NCBI GenBank assembly: GCA_964594045.1
Contig: CAZQKR010000054.1
Span: 1-23,742 of the forward strand
Reading direction: 5' to 3'
From: UBA2365 sp964594045
Lineage (GTDB): Bacteria; Bacteroidota; Bacteroidia; Chitinophagales; Saprospiraceae
Length of the DNA stretch: 23,742 nucleotides
How positions within the stretch are numbered: position 1 is the first letter of the stretch; each line of letters begins with the position of its first letter. Below are positions 8,816 to 15,503 of the stretch, piece by piece. The translations under genes were made by a program, and so were the position numbers. Under the pieces are notes generated by a model. That model made no database searches. It had not been told where the DNA came from and saw only the letters and a list, made by a program, of their open reading frames with translations.

Positions 8816-9159
8816 ATTATTAATTTTTTAACTTTATACTTCAAAGGATAAAATTAGAGTCAAAAATCCGGATTGAGTAATTCTTTCTTAATAATTATTA
8901 TTTATTTACCATTATTTTCCGAGGTTTCCAACTTGTTGCTTTCAGTGAAAAACCGGTAAAGGCAGTACACTAAAAAAGTACTTTTAATATACTGCTTTTA
9001 CCAGTTGAGATCAATTTGAGCAATTCGCATTCACATTTTTTAATCTATTGCTAAAGAATTGATCCTTATATGGTTAAAGAAAATTCAGGACTCAACTTTA
9101 TGATCCGGAACTTAAACCTGTTGAATGATCTGATCAAAATAAAGAGACAACATGGTTGA
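8816..9159. other. Intergenic region between cytochrome b561 and the pump operon
   Basis: AT-rich stretch of 344 bases holding the cytochrome gene's terminator (8953-9004) and, by position, the promoter of the pump operon between 8816 and 8947. I could not find a convincing TAnnTTTG box there; the closest on the minus strand is TATCCTTTG, which has one extra base. No small gene is supported. Confidence 0.5.
8947..9004 (-). terminator. Intrinsic terminator downstream of cytochrome b561
   Basis: Long stem with arms 8953-8971 and 8986-9004. Read as minus-strand RNA, 18 of 19 positions can pair (several as G-U) with one A-C mismatch, followed at once by TTTTTC. Read as plus-strand RNA three positions are C-A mismatches. 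The fold therefore favours the minus strand, consistent with ending the cytochrome b561 transcript before the pump operon begins. Confidence 0.75.
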
Positions 9160-9876
9160 TCAATCATCCTCCTCCTCCTCATCCTCATGTTGCCCGTTAT
9201 ACTCTGTATGCTCATCTCTTGATTCAATTTCACCGGCATTTGATGGTAGTCCGTAAGCCAGATAAAAAGCATAGAATGGAATGATAAACCACAGAACGAT
9301 GAAAGCCTTGTGAAGGCCGTTCAACTTTGTATCTTTTGCTTCAACATGTTTATATCCTGTAAAAATGGATTTAAGCGTTCCCGTTTCCCGGTGGAACAGG
9401 AAATCACCCAATGTTCCCAATAGATGTAAACCCACTAAGATCAAAAACAGATTAGCCAAAATTTCATGTGACTCTTCAAGAAACTCCTCATTCATACCCA
9501 TTGTGATCAAACCGTTCTCACTGCCGTACATAAAGTATCCGGAAAGTGCTGTGAACAAACCAATTATGAAAATGAGCAACATCACGATGGATGCAAGGGG
9601 ATTATGTCCGGGATAAATTTTTCTGTTCGCAAAATAGGTCCTTAAATAGGTTATTTGATTTTTAAAGCCAATTGGAAAATCTTTGAAATTTGAATAGGAT
9701 GGACCAAAAAAACCATAGATCAGCCTGAAAAGGATCAAGGTTCCTACAAAGGCCCCAAAAGCATAATGAAGGTTCCTTTGCCCCTCGGCATCACCCAATA
9801 AATATGCTGCTGTGAATGCAATTGCCAGAAACCAGTGAAAGATCCTGGTTGGAATAGCCCAGATATATGTTCTCAT
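9160..9876 (-). CDS. Cytochrome b561-type membrane protein with acidic C-terminal tail
   Basis: Inner-membrane di-heme b-type cytochrome of the bacterial b561/Ni-hydrogenase cytochrome b family, which passes electrons between quinol and periplasmic partners. It has 238 residues. It opens with the typical WAIPTRIFHWFLA (His-14), then His-37 in NLHYAFG, GHNPLAS (90-96), His-137 in ESHEILAN and His-151 in VGLHLLG; these are the expected heme ligand positions in a four-helix core. A fifth hydrophobic helix lies at about 192-208. The last 25 or so residues (EIESRDEHTEYNGQ onward) are strongly acidic with two His, unlike the compact ends of most relatives, and could bind cations. It has its own terminator downstream. 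Its electron partner is unknown; a membrane ferredoxin is encoded nearby. The family is secure and the function open. Confidence 0.92.
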   Translation of the reverse strand: MRTYIWAIPTRIFHWFLAIAFTAAYLLGDAEGQRNLHYAFGAFVGTLILFRLIYGFFGPSYSNFKDFPIGFKNQITYLRTYFANRKIYPGHNPLASIVMLLIFIIGLFTALSGYFMYGSENGLITMGMNEEFLEESHEILANLFLILVGLHLLGTLGDFLFHRETGTLKSIFTGYKHVEAKDTKLNGLHKAFIVLWFIIPFYAFYLAYGLPSNAGEIESRDEHTEYNGQHEDEEEEDD

Positions 9877-10094
9877 AATTAAAAATTTTAATGCGTTGAA
9901 AATAAATTATTGATAAGGCATTTCAGGATAACAATGTGCACACTTCCAGATTTTTATTCTAAGTATCATTTAAGCAACCTGACAAGATCAGGTCAGTAAA
10001 AAATCAACAGTCCGGTTTGTTTGCCGCAGAAGTTGTTTCTTTTCTGTTTTCAGTGTTTGTTTACCGTTTGATGTCAGGCTGAGAGCAACAATAA

Positions 10095-10478
10095 TCATTC
10101 AACCGGTGGGCCTCTCCATCTGTTCATTTGAAAAACGAACAGAAAATTATAATGAAAATGCCGTTTTTCGAAAATAGAAATTAACCGGAATTCAGGGGAA
10201 TCCTGGTCAGCAATGTAAAAATTGGAAAGCGTTACCGGAAATGATATGGAGGATCCATCATTATCAGAGAATTGAAACGCATTCAGGTTATGAAAACTCT
10301 GTTCATGTTTTTCATGAAAAATCAATCCAAACAAACCTAAAAAGGTGTGGCTTTCCTGATGAATTTTTAGGTGAGTGGCCGGTGAAAGTGTATTGGAAAA
10401 AGCATGTGGAATGAAGGTATGAAGCATTATCAGCAATAATACCAGATAAAATAGTGAATACTTCAAAAACCTGATCAT
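10095..10478 (-). CDS. Small His-rich exported protein, unknown function
   Basis: Protein of 127 residues from the ATG at 10478, which is preceded by AAGA; an upstream GTG at 10487 would add three residues. A hydrophobic segment MIRFLKYSLFYLVLLLIMLH (1-20) looks like a signal peptide or anchor and is followed by IPHAFS. Ten histidines occur (20, 25, 36, 40, 44, 55, 58, 63, 107, 109), most of them between 20 and 63, with patterns such as HLKIHQESH and HEKHEQSFH that could bind metal. The C-terminus ends RWRGPP. I do not recognise the family. It sits on the same strand between the DUF2202 and cytochrome genes, with gaps of about 220 bases on each side, so it may have its own promoter. A role as a periplasmic metal-binding accessory is inference from composition and neighbours. 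Confidence 0.7.
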   Translation of the reverse strand: MIRFLKYSLFYLVLLLIMLHTFIPHAFSNTLSPATHLKIHQESHTFLGLFGLIFHEKHEQSFHNLNAFQFSDNDGSSISFPVTLSNFYIADQDSPEFRLISIFEKRHFHYNFLFVFQMNRWRGPPVE

Positions 10479-10622
10479 TCTTCCCACCGATCATAAATTT
10501 TGTTAAAAATATTAAGTCCAGGAATATTAATCAAAGACTTTGTCAAAAATAACAAATCGTTAATATTTATTTTGCCTGATCTTGATAGACCTTATCCAAA
10601 GTGTAAACCACAAAATTAATGG

Positions 10623-10696
10623 AAATCATTTGTTGTATCCAATCTATGCATGATGCTGAAGCAAATTGCAATTGATTGAAATACAACAAATAATTT
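10623..10696. repeat. Long AT-rich hairpin downstream of the DUF2202 gene
   Basis: Arms 10623-10638 and 10681-10696 pair at 15 of 16 positions (core ATTTGTTGTAT / ATACAACAAAT). Inside, CAATC (10640-10644) pairs with GATTG (10674-10678). It begins 12 bases beyond the DUF2202 stop on the minus strand. The following minus-strand sequence has only a weak T tract (ATTAATTTTG), so it may be a terminator, an RNA-stabilising fold or a tiny non-autonomous element. Confidence 0.5.
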
Positions 10697-10708
10697 AGTG
10701 CCTGTCAG

Positions 10709-11326
10709 TTATTTTGAATTACAATACTCATGTGATCCTGAAATTATGGCATCGTAATCCTCAATGGATAGAAATTGAGGTGTGTAATCTGCGCCTGAAT
10801 TGGTAATACCTCTTACAAAAGCCCGCAGGTGGTTTCTTGAACCGCATTCCAGACTTTGATATACTTCGATGAGGTCAATTTTGTCAGTTGCCTTGATATA
10901 CGCCTTCAAGTCCACGATATCCAGATCTTCAATGGTCGCTCCAACCTTTAATGCGGAGACTTTGCTTGTTGAACCTGATGAAATGAGTTCATCATAAAGC
11001 GATTGCAAATTGCTGTCTGCAAATTCACCTTCAGGTAAAATCGTGTACCGGATACCATACTTGTCCAATAAAGAGGCAATGGCATCCATGTGGGTGGATT
11101 CACTGCTCTTGATATTTCTGAATTGATTGAGATTCCACTTGCTTTCCAGGTAGATATAAACATCTCTTGCCAGCTTCTCTTCTTCCAGCATGTGCAATAA
11201 ACCTGCTAATTCTTCCACTGTCAGATCATTTGAACCGGGATCGTTGCTGACATCAACCTGATCGCAGGAAAAAAGCAGAAATTGTGCTAAAAACATCATC
11301 ATGACTAAAATTGATAATTTCTTCAT
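10709..11326 (-). CDS. DUF2202 ferritin-like lipoprotein
   Basis: Exported four-helix protein of the DUF2202 group, regarded as ferritin-like; biochemical role not established. It has 205 residues with a lipoprotein signal peptide ending LLFSC (Cys-21). The mature part shows the family pattern: LLHMLEEEKLARDVYIYL (43-60), giving Glu-48 to Glu-50 and the EKLARDVY block; SSESTHMDAI (74-83) with Glu-76 and His-79; and LIEVYQSLECGSRNHLRAFV (152-171) with Glu-154, Glu-160 and His-166. These Glu/His positions on successive helices could form a di-iron or other metal site. The ATG gives a clean signal peptide. It lies 101 bases beyond the membrane ferredoxin gene, so it may belong to the sigma-controlled operon or have its own promoter. 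A role in metal or oxidative stress is inference. Confidence 0.9.
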   Translation of the reverse strand: MKKLSILVMMMFLAQFLLFSCDQVDVSNDPGSNDLTVEELAGLLHMLEEEKLARDVYIYLESKWNLNQFRNIKSSESTHMDAIASLLDKYGIRYTILPEGEFADSNLQSLYDELISSGSTSKVSALKVGATIEDLDIVDLKAYIKATDKIDLIEVYQSLECGSRNHLRAFVRGITNSGADYTPQFLSIEDYDAIISGSHEYCNSK

Positions 11327-11427
11327 TTTAATTTTTTTTGAGTTAAAAAATGTTGTCTGTTAAATTTAAGTTCTCTTTGAACAGCACATTGGTTTTTCTG
11401 GATGAATAACCAATCAAAATATGTAAA

Positions 11428-12522
11428 TCATGGTATTAACTGATCCCGGGAACAGACCGAAATGGAACTAAAGTTTTTATGATTTCTTACAAAATGCATA
11501 CTTCCTTTTTTGCAGTCGCCCACGCAATTTCCACAGGCGATGCATTCCTGATTGTCTATTTTACTCTTTTTGTTTTCCCTGGTGATGGCATTGATCGAGC
11601 ATGATGTATCGCAGATGTTGCAACCTGAACAACCAGCTGCCGGAGCAAGTATGGATGCTCCAGGTATTTTGGCGACCCAGCCCAGGATCAAACCTATAGG
11701 ACAAACCGTTTTACAAAATGGCCTGTACATGAAATAAGAAGAGATCAACAACAGACCCAGCAATATCCACCCGGTTAAATTGGTCGAATACAGATTGAAA
11801 GCGACCTTGAATGGATCGATGGTCTTGAAGAGGTTGGTTTTGGTGACCAGGATCTGAACGATCAGGGCAACTAAAAATCCCATTCTGATCCAACGCATGA
11901 TCTTCTGTGCTCTTTCGGACTGAAGGATCTTAATTTTACCCGGGAGATACAAAAACTCCTGCAAGGCGCCCAGATGACATACCCATCCGCACCATACTTT
12001 TCCGACCAGATAGGTAACAATGATCAAACCTAAAAACCAGATCATTCCGGTCCAGTGAAATTCTAAGCCGGCCAAGGCGAAAATGGCGTGATGCAAACTC
12101 ATGATCGGACAGGGACAACCGCCGACATAAAAACCCAGCACTACCAGAGAAATGATCAGGATCAATCCGCGTAAACTCCTTGTTCTTGCACTTCTGACCA
12201 GAAAACCGGAGATCAATGTCAATCCCAAAGCGCCCAATACCCACCAGAGCTGGGAATGATCCTTTTTAGACTTGCAGCTATGTCCGGATGAATGGTCTGG
12301 ATTTGCAACATCTTCATCCTGAATGAATTCAGAGAATTCGTCCTGGTTGATGTTTTCATCATAAGTTTCAAATCCCTCCACTTTTTGAGCAGTTTCGACC
12401 GTATCTGAGAATGACTCAAACTCATCCTGGCCCGACAAAGGTAAGCTACCTGAAAGATGGAGGAAAAATGTCAAAATAAGAAGAAAATATAGTTTCAGTT
12501 TCATGATTTTCTTATTTGACAT
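11428..12522 (-). CDS. NapH/CcoG-like membrane ferredoxin (polyferredoxin)
   Basis: Inner-membrane iron-sulfur protein of the NapH/NosR/CcoG type, 364 residues, expected to move electrons across or along the membrane. An N-terminal hydrophobic segment (about 8-29) is followed by an acidic region (33-75) and a short His/Cys stretch, HSSGHSCKSKKDHS (77-90). Then come about four transmembrane helices, with GGCPCP (134-139), CGWVCHLGALQE (178-189, family CxxxC) and CKTVCPIG (270-277). Two [4Fe-4S] ferredoxin motifs follow: Cys-298/301/304/308 and Cys-327/330/333/337. The ATG at 12522 overlaps the previous gene's stop by 11 bases; a second ATG at 12504, just after that stop, would give a cleaner signal peptide and may be the real start. 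Partner and substrate are unknown. The exported acidic and His/Cys segment is unusual for the family. Confidence 0.9.
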   Translation of the reverse strand: MSNKKIMKLKLYFLLILTFFLHLSGSLPLSGQDEFESFSDTVETAQKVEGFETYDENINQDEFSEFIQDEDVANPDHSSGHSCKSKKDHSQLWWVLGALGLTLISGFLVRSARTRSLRGLILIISLVVLGFYVGGCPCPIMSLHHAIFALAGLEFHWTGMIWFLGLIIVTYLVGKVWCGWVCHLGALQEFLYLPGKIKILQSERAQKIMRWIRMGFLVALIVQILVTKTNLFKTIDPFKVAFNLYSTNLTGWILLGLLLISSYFMYRPFCKTVCPIGLILGWVAKIPGASILAPAAGCSGCNICDTSCSINAITRENKKSKIDNQECIACGNCVGDCKKGSMHFVRNHKNFSSISVCSRDQLIP

Positions 12523-12901
12523 TAAAGCTTATTGAGCCTCTTCCTCCATCTTTATCACAGGAACGTGATGCATACATGGCATGATTGCCTTTGCCATCAG
12601 ATATAACCTGCAGTTTGAATTTCCGTTGTGCTTCACCCGGATTTATTTCAATCCATTTGGTAGCCCCCAAAACTTTCAGACCAGTGAAGTTGAATTTGGT
12701 TTCTTCCAAAGTTTCATTACAAACACGGTGTGATAGTTTTAAAGTGATTACAACAATAATTTCATCGCCAACAGCATATTGTGTTTTTGGTGTGCCCTGG
12801 ACAGTAAAAATTATATCACAGGCATGCAAATTCAGATTCATGATAAGCGTACTCAGTATCATGAAAGCCTTGAATATGTAAGCATATAGTTTTGTTTGCA
12901 T
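12512..12901 (-). CDS. Small exported Cys-containing protein, unknown function
   Basis: Protein of 129 residues that I do not recognise. The N-terminus (MQTKLYAYIFKAFMILSTLI and on) is a signal peptide ending NLHAC; Cys-28 could be a lipoprotein Cys, but His at -2 is atypical for a lipobox, so ordinary cleavage after Ala-27 is as likely. The mature part of about 100 residues alternates hydrophobic and polar residues like a beta-sandwich (YAVGDEIIVVITLKL, KFKLQVISDGKGNHAMYASR) and holds Cys-61 and Cys-114, a possible disulfide. It lies 13 bases downstream of the sensor gene and overlaps the ferredoxin gene start, so it is part of the same operon. It may be a periplasmic partner of the ferredoxin or the sensor; this is inference from position only. 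Confidence 0.8.
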   Translation of the reverse strand: MQTKLYAYIFKAFMILSTLIMNLNLHACDIIFTVQGTPKTQYAVGDEIIVVITLKLSHRVCNETLEETKFNFTGLKVLGATKWIEINPGEAQRKFKLQVISDGKGNHAMYASRSCDKDGGRGSISFNVK

Positions 12902-12914
12902 TTTAATGTATTAA

Positions 12915-13493
12915 TTATTGAATAAATGGTTCAAAATCAGCGGAATCAATATTATTTGTATTGTTAATACCATTTGCTTTTTCATGTTCCGGATGTGATT
13001 GCCGGTCGTTATGGACCGGGGTTTTGGCAAAACCTTCGGATGTAAGCATGGCTTCAAAAATTTCACTCATTTTTGGCTTTTGAGTGTCATCTAAAACCGA
13101 AAGCATATTGGCATAATAGTCAAAAGTCAACTCTTTGAGTTCACTGTGTTTTATTCCAAGTTCGCCTGCCAGTTCTTCATATTTCTGACGATCCGGTGAA
13201 GTGGATTTGAAAATTTCCAGCATGCCGGAACGGATCTGCTGCATGTCATCCAGAATGCTATTGGCTTTACGGTTGTATTGTCTCCTGAATTTCCTGAATT
13301 TTTCTTTCTGTTGGCTATCCAGATCAAGTTCATGGTTGATATATCTTCCAATCTTTTGATCAGGCAATTCCAATCTGTGCTTTAAGACATTATGGTCTCT
13401 GTTCATGTGTTTCTGGTACACTAGAACAGTAGCTGCATTGGTTCCAAGAAGAAAAAATATGATCACGATCAATATGGTTTTTATATGTTGCAT
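12915..13493 (-). CDS. CnrX/CpxP-like periplasmic heavy-metal sensor protein
   Basis: Membrane-anchored periplasmic helical protein of the metal-resistance/CpxP-Spy superfamily, 192 residues. An N-terminal anchor (about 5-25, TILIVIIFFLLGTNAATVLV) is followed by a four-helix hairpin fold with two family-style motifs: LDLDSQQKEKFRKFR (56-70) and LDDTQKPKMSEIF (134-146). Histidines at 34, 39, 54 and 116 and a His-bearing tail (161, 167, 170) are candidate metal ligands. In the CnrYXH system of Cupriavidus, CnrX binds Ni/Co and makes the anti-sigma factor release the ECF sigma factor. Here it lies 5 bases downstream of an anti-sigma gene and next to an ECF sigma gene, the same three-part logic. 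Metal specificity is unknown, and it could sense misfolded protein instead. Confidence 0.87.
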   Translation of the reverse strand: MQHIKTILIVIIFFLLGTNAATVLVYQKHMNRDHNVLKHRLELPDQKIGRYINHELDLDSQQKEKFRKFRRQYNRKANSILDDMQQIRSGMLEIFKSTSPDRQKYEELAGELGIKHSELKELTFDYYANMLSVLDDTQKPKMSEIFEAMLTSEGFAKTPVHNDRQSHPEHEKANGINNTNNIDSADFEPFIQ

Positions 13494-13498
13494 GAGAC

Positions 13499-13909
13499 CT
13501 AATTTTGAGGAATTTGATAATTGCTTTCAATCTGCATTTCGTCAAAAACTGCTGTGATCCCGACATTAAAGGAAGTTGTTTCTGTTTTGGTAACGGTCAG
13601 TTTTCCGATCAGGATACCAACCATCAGACCCATCACAAGGCTGGCCGCAACAGTATATCCCGCCGGTTGCCACATGCTTAATACAGGTTTCTCATCTTCC
13701 ATCCTGGCTTTGATCCGGGTAAATAGGAATGGTTTGGGAGTTTCTTCCGCCATTGATTTCAGTTCATTATCCAGTATGACCAACCATTCCAATTGTTGAC
13801 GACAATTTTTACAAGAGGAAAGGTGCATTGTAATACTGTCTTTTTCTATACCCGAAAGTGTATTTTCGAGGTAGGCAGACAAGTGATTTTGAATGACTTT
13901 ACAATCCAT
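13499..13909 (-). CDS. Zinc-finger anti-sigma factor (single TM)
   Basis: Inner-membrane anti-sigma factor of 136 residues. The cytoplasmic N-terminus carries the anti-sigma zinc-finger pattern: Cys-3, then His-29, Cys-33 and Cys-36 in HLSSCKNC. It should hold the ECF sigma factor encoded divergently next to it. One transmembrane helix lies at about 84-102 (GYTVAASLVMGLMVGILIG), leaving a short periplasmic tail of about 34 residues that could contact the CnrX-like sensor. It is the first gene of the minus-strand operon, with an ECF-type promoter giving an estimated leader of about 14 bases. The start at 13909 places Cys-3 where the family expects it. Confidence 0.9.
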   Translation of the reverse strand: MDCKVIQNHLSAYLENTLSGIEKDSITMHLSSCKNCRQQLEWLVILDNELKSMAEETPKPFLFTRIKARMEDEKPVLSMWQPAGYTVAASLVMGLMVGILIGKLTVTKTETTSFNVGITAVFDEMQIESNYQIPQN

Positions 13910-13929
13910 TTTTTCATTTTTGTTGTACT

Positions 13930-13959
13930 TTTGACACCCGGGATGTAAAAAACTTGCGC
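13930..13959 (-). promoter_or_regulatory. ECF-type promoter of the anti-sigma/sensor operon
   Basis: Read on the minus strand: GCGCAAGTT (13959-13951), 13 bases, GTGTCAAA (13937-13930). This resembles group IV sigma promoters (-35 with AAGTT, about 15 bases, -10 GTCAAA). The expected start of transcription is near 13923, about 14 bases before the anti-sigma ATG. An identical pair of boxes with identical spacing faces the other way at 13986-14015. Confidence 0.75.
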
Positions 13960-13985
13960 CTTCACATCACTTTTTTTTATTTCAT

Positions 13986-14015
13986 GCGCAAGTTAATCCT
14001 TACTTCAGTGTCAAA
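13986..14015 (+). promoter_or_regulatory. ECF-type promoter of the sigma gene, mirror of the divergent one
   Basis: Plus strand: GCGCAAGTT (13986-13994), 13 bases, GTGTCAAA (14008-14015). All 17 box positions and the spacing equal those of the minus-strand promoter, and both share one symmetry centre at 13972.5, while the bases between the boxes are not conserved. This implies autoregulation of the sigma gene together with its anti-sigma operon. A palindrome TGTCAA-TG-TTGACA follows at 14026-14039 in the leader. Confidence 0.75.
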
Positions 14016-14025
14016 TAGCCGTATA

Positions 14026-14039
14026 TGTCAATGTTGACA
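14026..14039. promoter_or_regulatory. Small palindrome in the sigma gene leader, possible operator
   Basis: TGTCAA and TTGACA with a 2-base centre, placed at about the expected transcription start of the sigma gene. It could be a regulator site, or chance; no second copy was noticed elsewhere. Confidence 0.3.
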
Positions 14040-14068
14040 AGCGTAGTTCAGGCGGATGGATTAAATGC

Positions 14069-14650
14069 ATGGTGGCTAAAACTTTCGATAGCGATGATTT
14101 TTGGTTGGAGGCGCTCAGGTCTGGTGATGAAGAGGCGTTCAGACTGCTTGTTGACAGGTTTCAGGATAAGATATTCAAAACCTGCCTCAGCATATTGAAT
14201 GACAGGGACGATGCTGATGACCTGACACAGGAAGTATTTATTGAGGCATTCAGATCCATCCGGTCTTTTAAATCTCAATCGACCTTATCTACCTGGCTTT
14301 ACCGGATTGCGGTCAACAAATCCCTCAATTTTATCCGTTCAGCCAAAAGGAAAGTATTTTTACAAACGGTCGGGCTGCTACAGATGCCTGATATTCCTGA
14401 GAAGCCCGTGAACTTCGATGCTGAAGATGAATCCGAGGTATTGAAACAACAAAAAAAACTGATCTGGCAAGCCATCCGGTCACTGCCGGAAAAACAAAAA
14501 GCTGCTTTTGTGCTGCATAAAATTACGGGATTGAGCTATGCTGAGATCGCTGAAACGCTGAGGATCACGCTTCCGGCTGTGGAGTCGCTCATTTTCAGGG
14601 CCAAACGAAATCTGCAGAAAAGATTGAGCAGGGAATTGAAAAGAGAATAG
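14069..14650 (+). CDS. ECF-family RNA polymerase sigma factor
   Basis: Group IV (extracytoplasmic function) sigma factor, 193 residues. Region 2 (about 24-92) contains LLVDRFQDKIFKTCLSIL, the core-binding DADDLTQEVFIEAFRSI (48-64) and TLSTWLYRIAVNKSLNFIR. Region 4 (about 128-182) has the LPEKQKAAFVLHKITGLSY segment and the helix-turn-helix EIAETLRITLPAVESLIFRAK that reads the -35 box. The long region 1.1 and region 3 of primary sigma factors are absent, as expected. It is divergent from its presumed anti-sigma factor, and both genes have the same promoter boxes, so it probably directs its own synthesis and that of the metal-sensor/redox operon. The ATG at 14069 is the first good start. The activating signal is unknown. 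Confidence 0.96.
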   Translation: MVAKTFDSDDFWLEALRSGDEEAFRLLVDRFQDKIFKTCLSILNDRDDADDLTQEVFIEAFRSIRSFKSQSTLSTWLYRIAVNKSLNFIRSAKRKVFLQTVGLLQMPDIPEKPVNFDAEDESEVLKQQKKLIWQAIRSLPEKQKAAFVLHKITGLSYAEIAETLRITLPAVESLIFRAKRNLQKRLSRELKRE

Positions 14651-14772
14651 TCCAAAACCCTGAGATAACATTTTAACGGGCCATTTCCCCGGCAAAATTT
14701 CTCATCATGTTCAAAGATTTCTCACCAGCGCAGGCTGTTTCGAAATGACGGTTTGCTTTTAGTCAAAAAAGG

Positions 14773-14805
14773 CGGGAACAGGCGGCGAATCGCCGCCTGT
14801 TCCCG
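14773..14805 (-). terminator. Perfect 33-nt palindromic terminator of the outer-membrane protein gene
   Basis: Two 16-base arms, CGGGAACAGGCGGCGA and its exact complement, around one central A (14789). On the minus strand the stem is followed by CCTTTTTTG, fitting an intrinsic terminator for the gene ending at 14922. The plus side has no T run, but the GC-rich stem could also slow readthrough from the sigma gene, which ends at 14650. Confidence 0.8.
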
Positions 14806-14848
14806 TTCCAAATCAATTCACTTTTCATTCCTGACACTCGTTGCACCT

Positions 14849-14867
14849 GATCGGAAAAGATCCGATC
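14849..14867. repeat. Short hairpin between the terminator and the outer-membrane protein gene
   Basis: GATCGGA and TCCGATC with a 5-base loop, in the 3' region of the minus-strand gene. No T run follows, and no function is assigned. Confidence 0.4.
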
Positions 14868-14921
14868 GCAGAGAATATCTTACAATTAATAGAACATATT
14901 CGAATTGACTTTCATTGGATG

Positions 14922-15503
14922 TCAGAAATTATACCCGATTTTCAACATACCGCCTGCATTCGTGTCCCTGTTCTGATACCTTTGAAAAAACAATAAAAAT
15001 GCTGCGCTGATATTTTTATAAATCAATAACTCATTTTCTATCAGTACATTGAAGCCATATGTTGTATAGTAGATAGAATAATAATCAGTAATAATCCAAT
15101 TACCTTCCAGATCCTGGTATCCAATATATGCTTTCAACTTGTTTAAATTATAAAGTGAAAAACCAGTACCCAGTTTTAATTTGTACTTATCCCTGATAAG
15201 TAAAGGAGTAAAAAATATGTTGGCATTAGTTTGAAAAGTTGAAGCAGCCATTGGAAATTTAATGTTAGTTGACAGTCCTCTTCCAAATCCTAAACCAAGT
15301 GACAATTCTAACCTTTTCGTCACAGCATGATCCAATTCATTAATAATGCTGATATGAGGAATATCGCCGGTTCCCAACAGCGAAAGACCGAATCCAAGCT
15401 CATATTTACTTTTGTAATCATTATCCTGAGAAAACAGATTTGGGATTAATGTGATAAGTATCATGAAAAACAGGAAAAGGAAGGTTACATTGCTTTTTTT
15501 CAT
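14922..15503 (-). CDS. Small outer-membrane beta-barrel protein
   Basis: Protein of 193 residues with an N-terminal signal peptide (MKKSNVTFLFLFFMILITLI, cleavage near NLFSQ). The mature part has alternating amphipathic strands (KYELGFGLSLLG, RLELSLGLGFGRGL, KLKLGTGFSLYN, YGFNVLIENELLIY) and ends in GMLKIGYNF, with the terminal Phe typical of barrel proteins inserted by the BAM complex. The length suits an eight-strand barrel. I do not recognise a specific family and no substrate can be inferred. It has a strong terminator downstream and stands alone on its strand. It is convergent with the sigma gene. Confidence 0.75.
   Translation of the reverse strand: MKKSNVTFLFLFFMILITLIPNLFSQDNDYKSKYELGFGLSLLGTGDIPHISIINELDHAVTKRLELSLGLGFGRGLSTNIKFPMAASTFQTNANIFFTPLLIRDKYKLKLGTGFSLYNLNKLKAYIGYQDLEGNWIITDYYSIYYTTYGFNVLIENELLIYKNISAAFLLFFQRYQNRDTNAGGMLKIGYNF

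Noticed and set aside
8850..8880. Bacteroidota-type promoter for the pump operon (TATCCTTTG on the minus strand)
   Set aside because: It has one extra base between TA and TTTG and no -33 box at the right distance, so it is not listed as a feature.
8909..8935. Third ECF-type promoter upstream of the pump operon
   Set aside because: CAAGTT is present on the minus strand, but no GTCAAA follows at the spacing seen in the sigma/anti-sigma promoters.
9960..10020. Terminator at CCTGACAAGATCAGG
   Set aside because: Only a 5-bp stem, with no T run on the strand that carries the genes.
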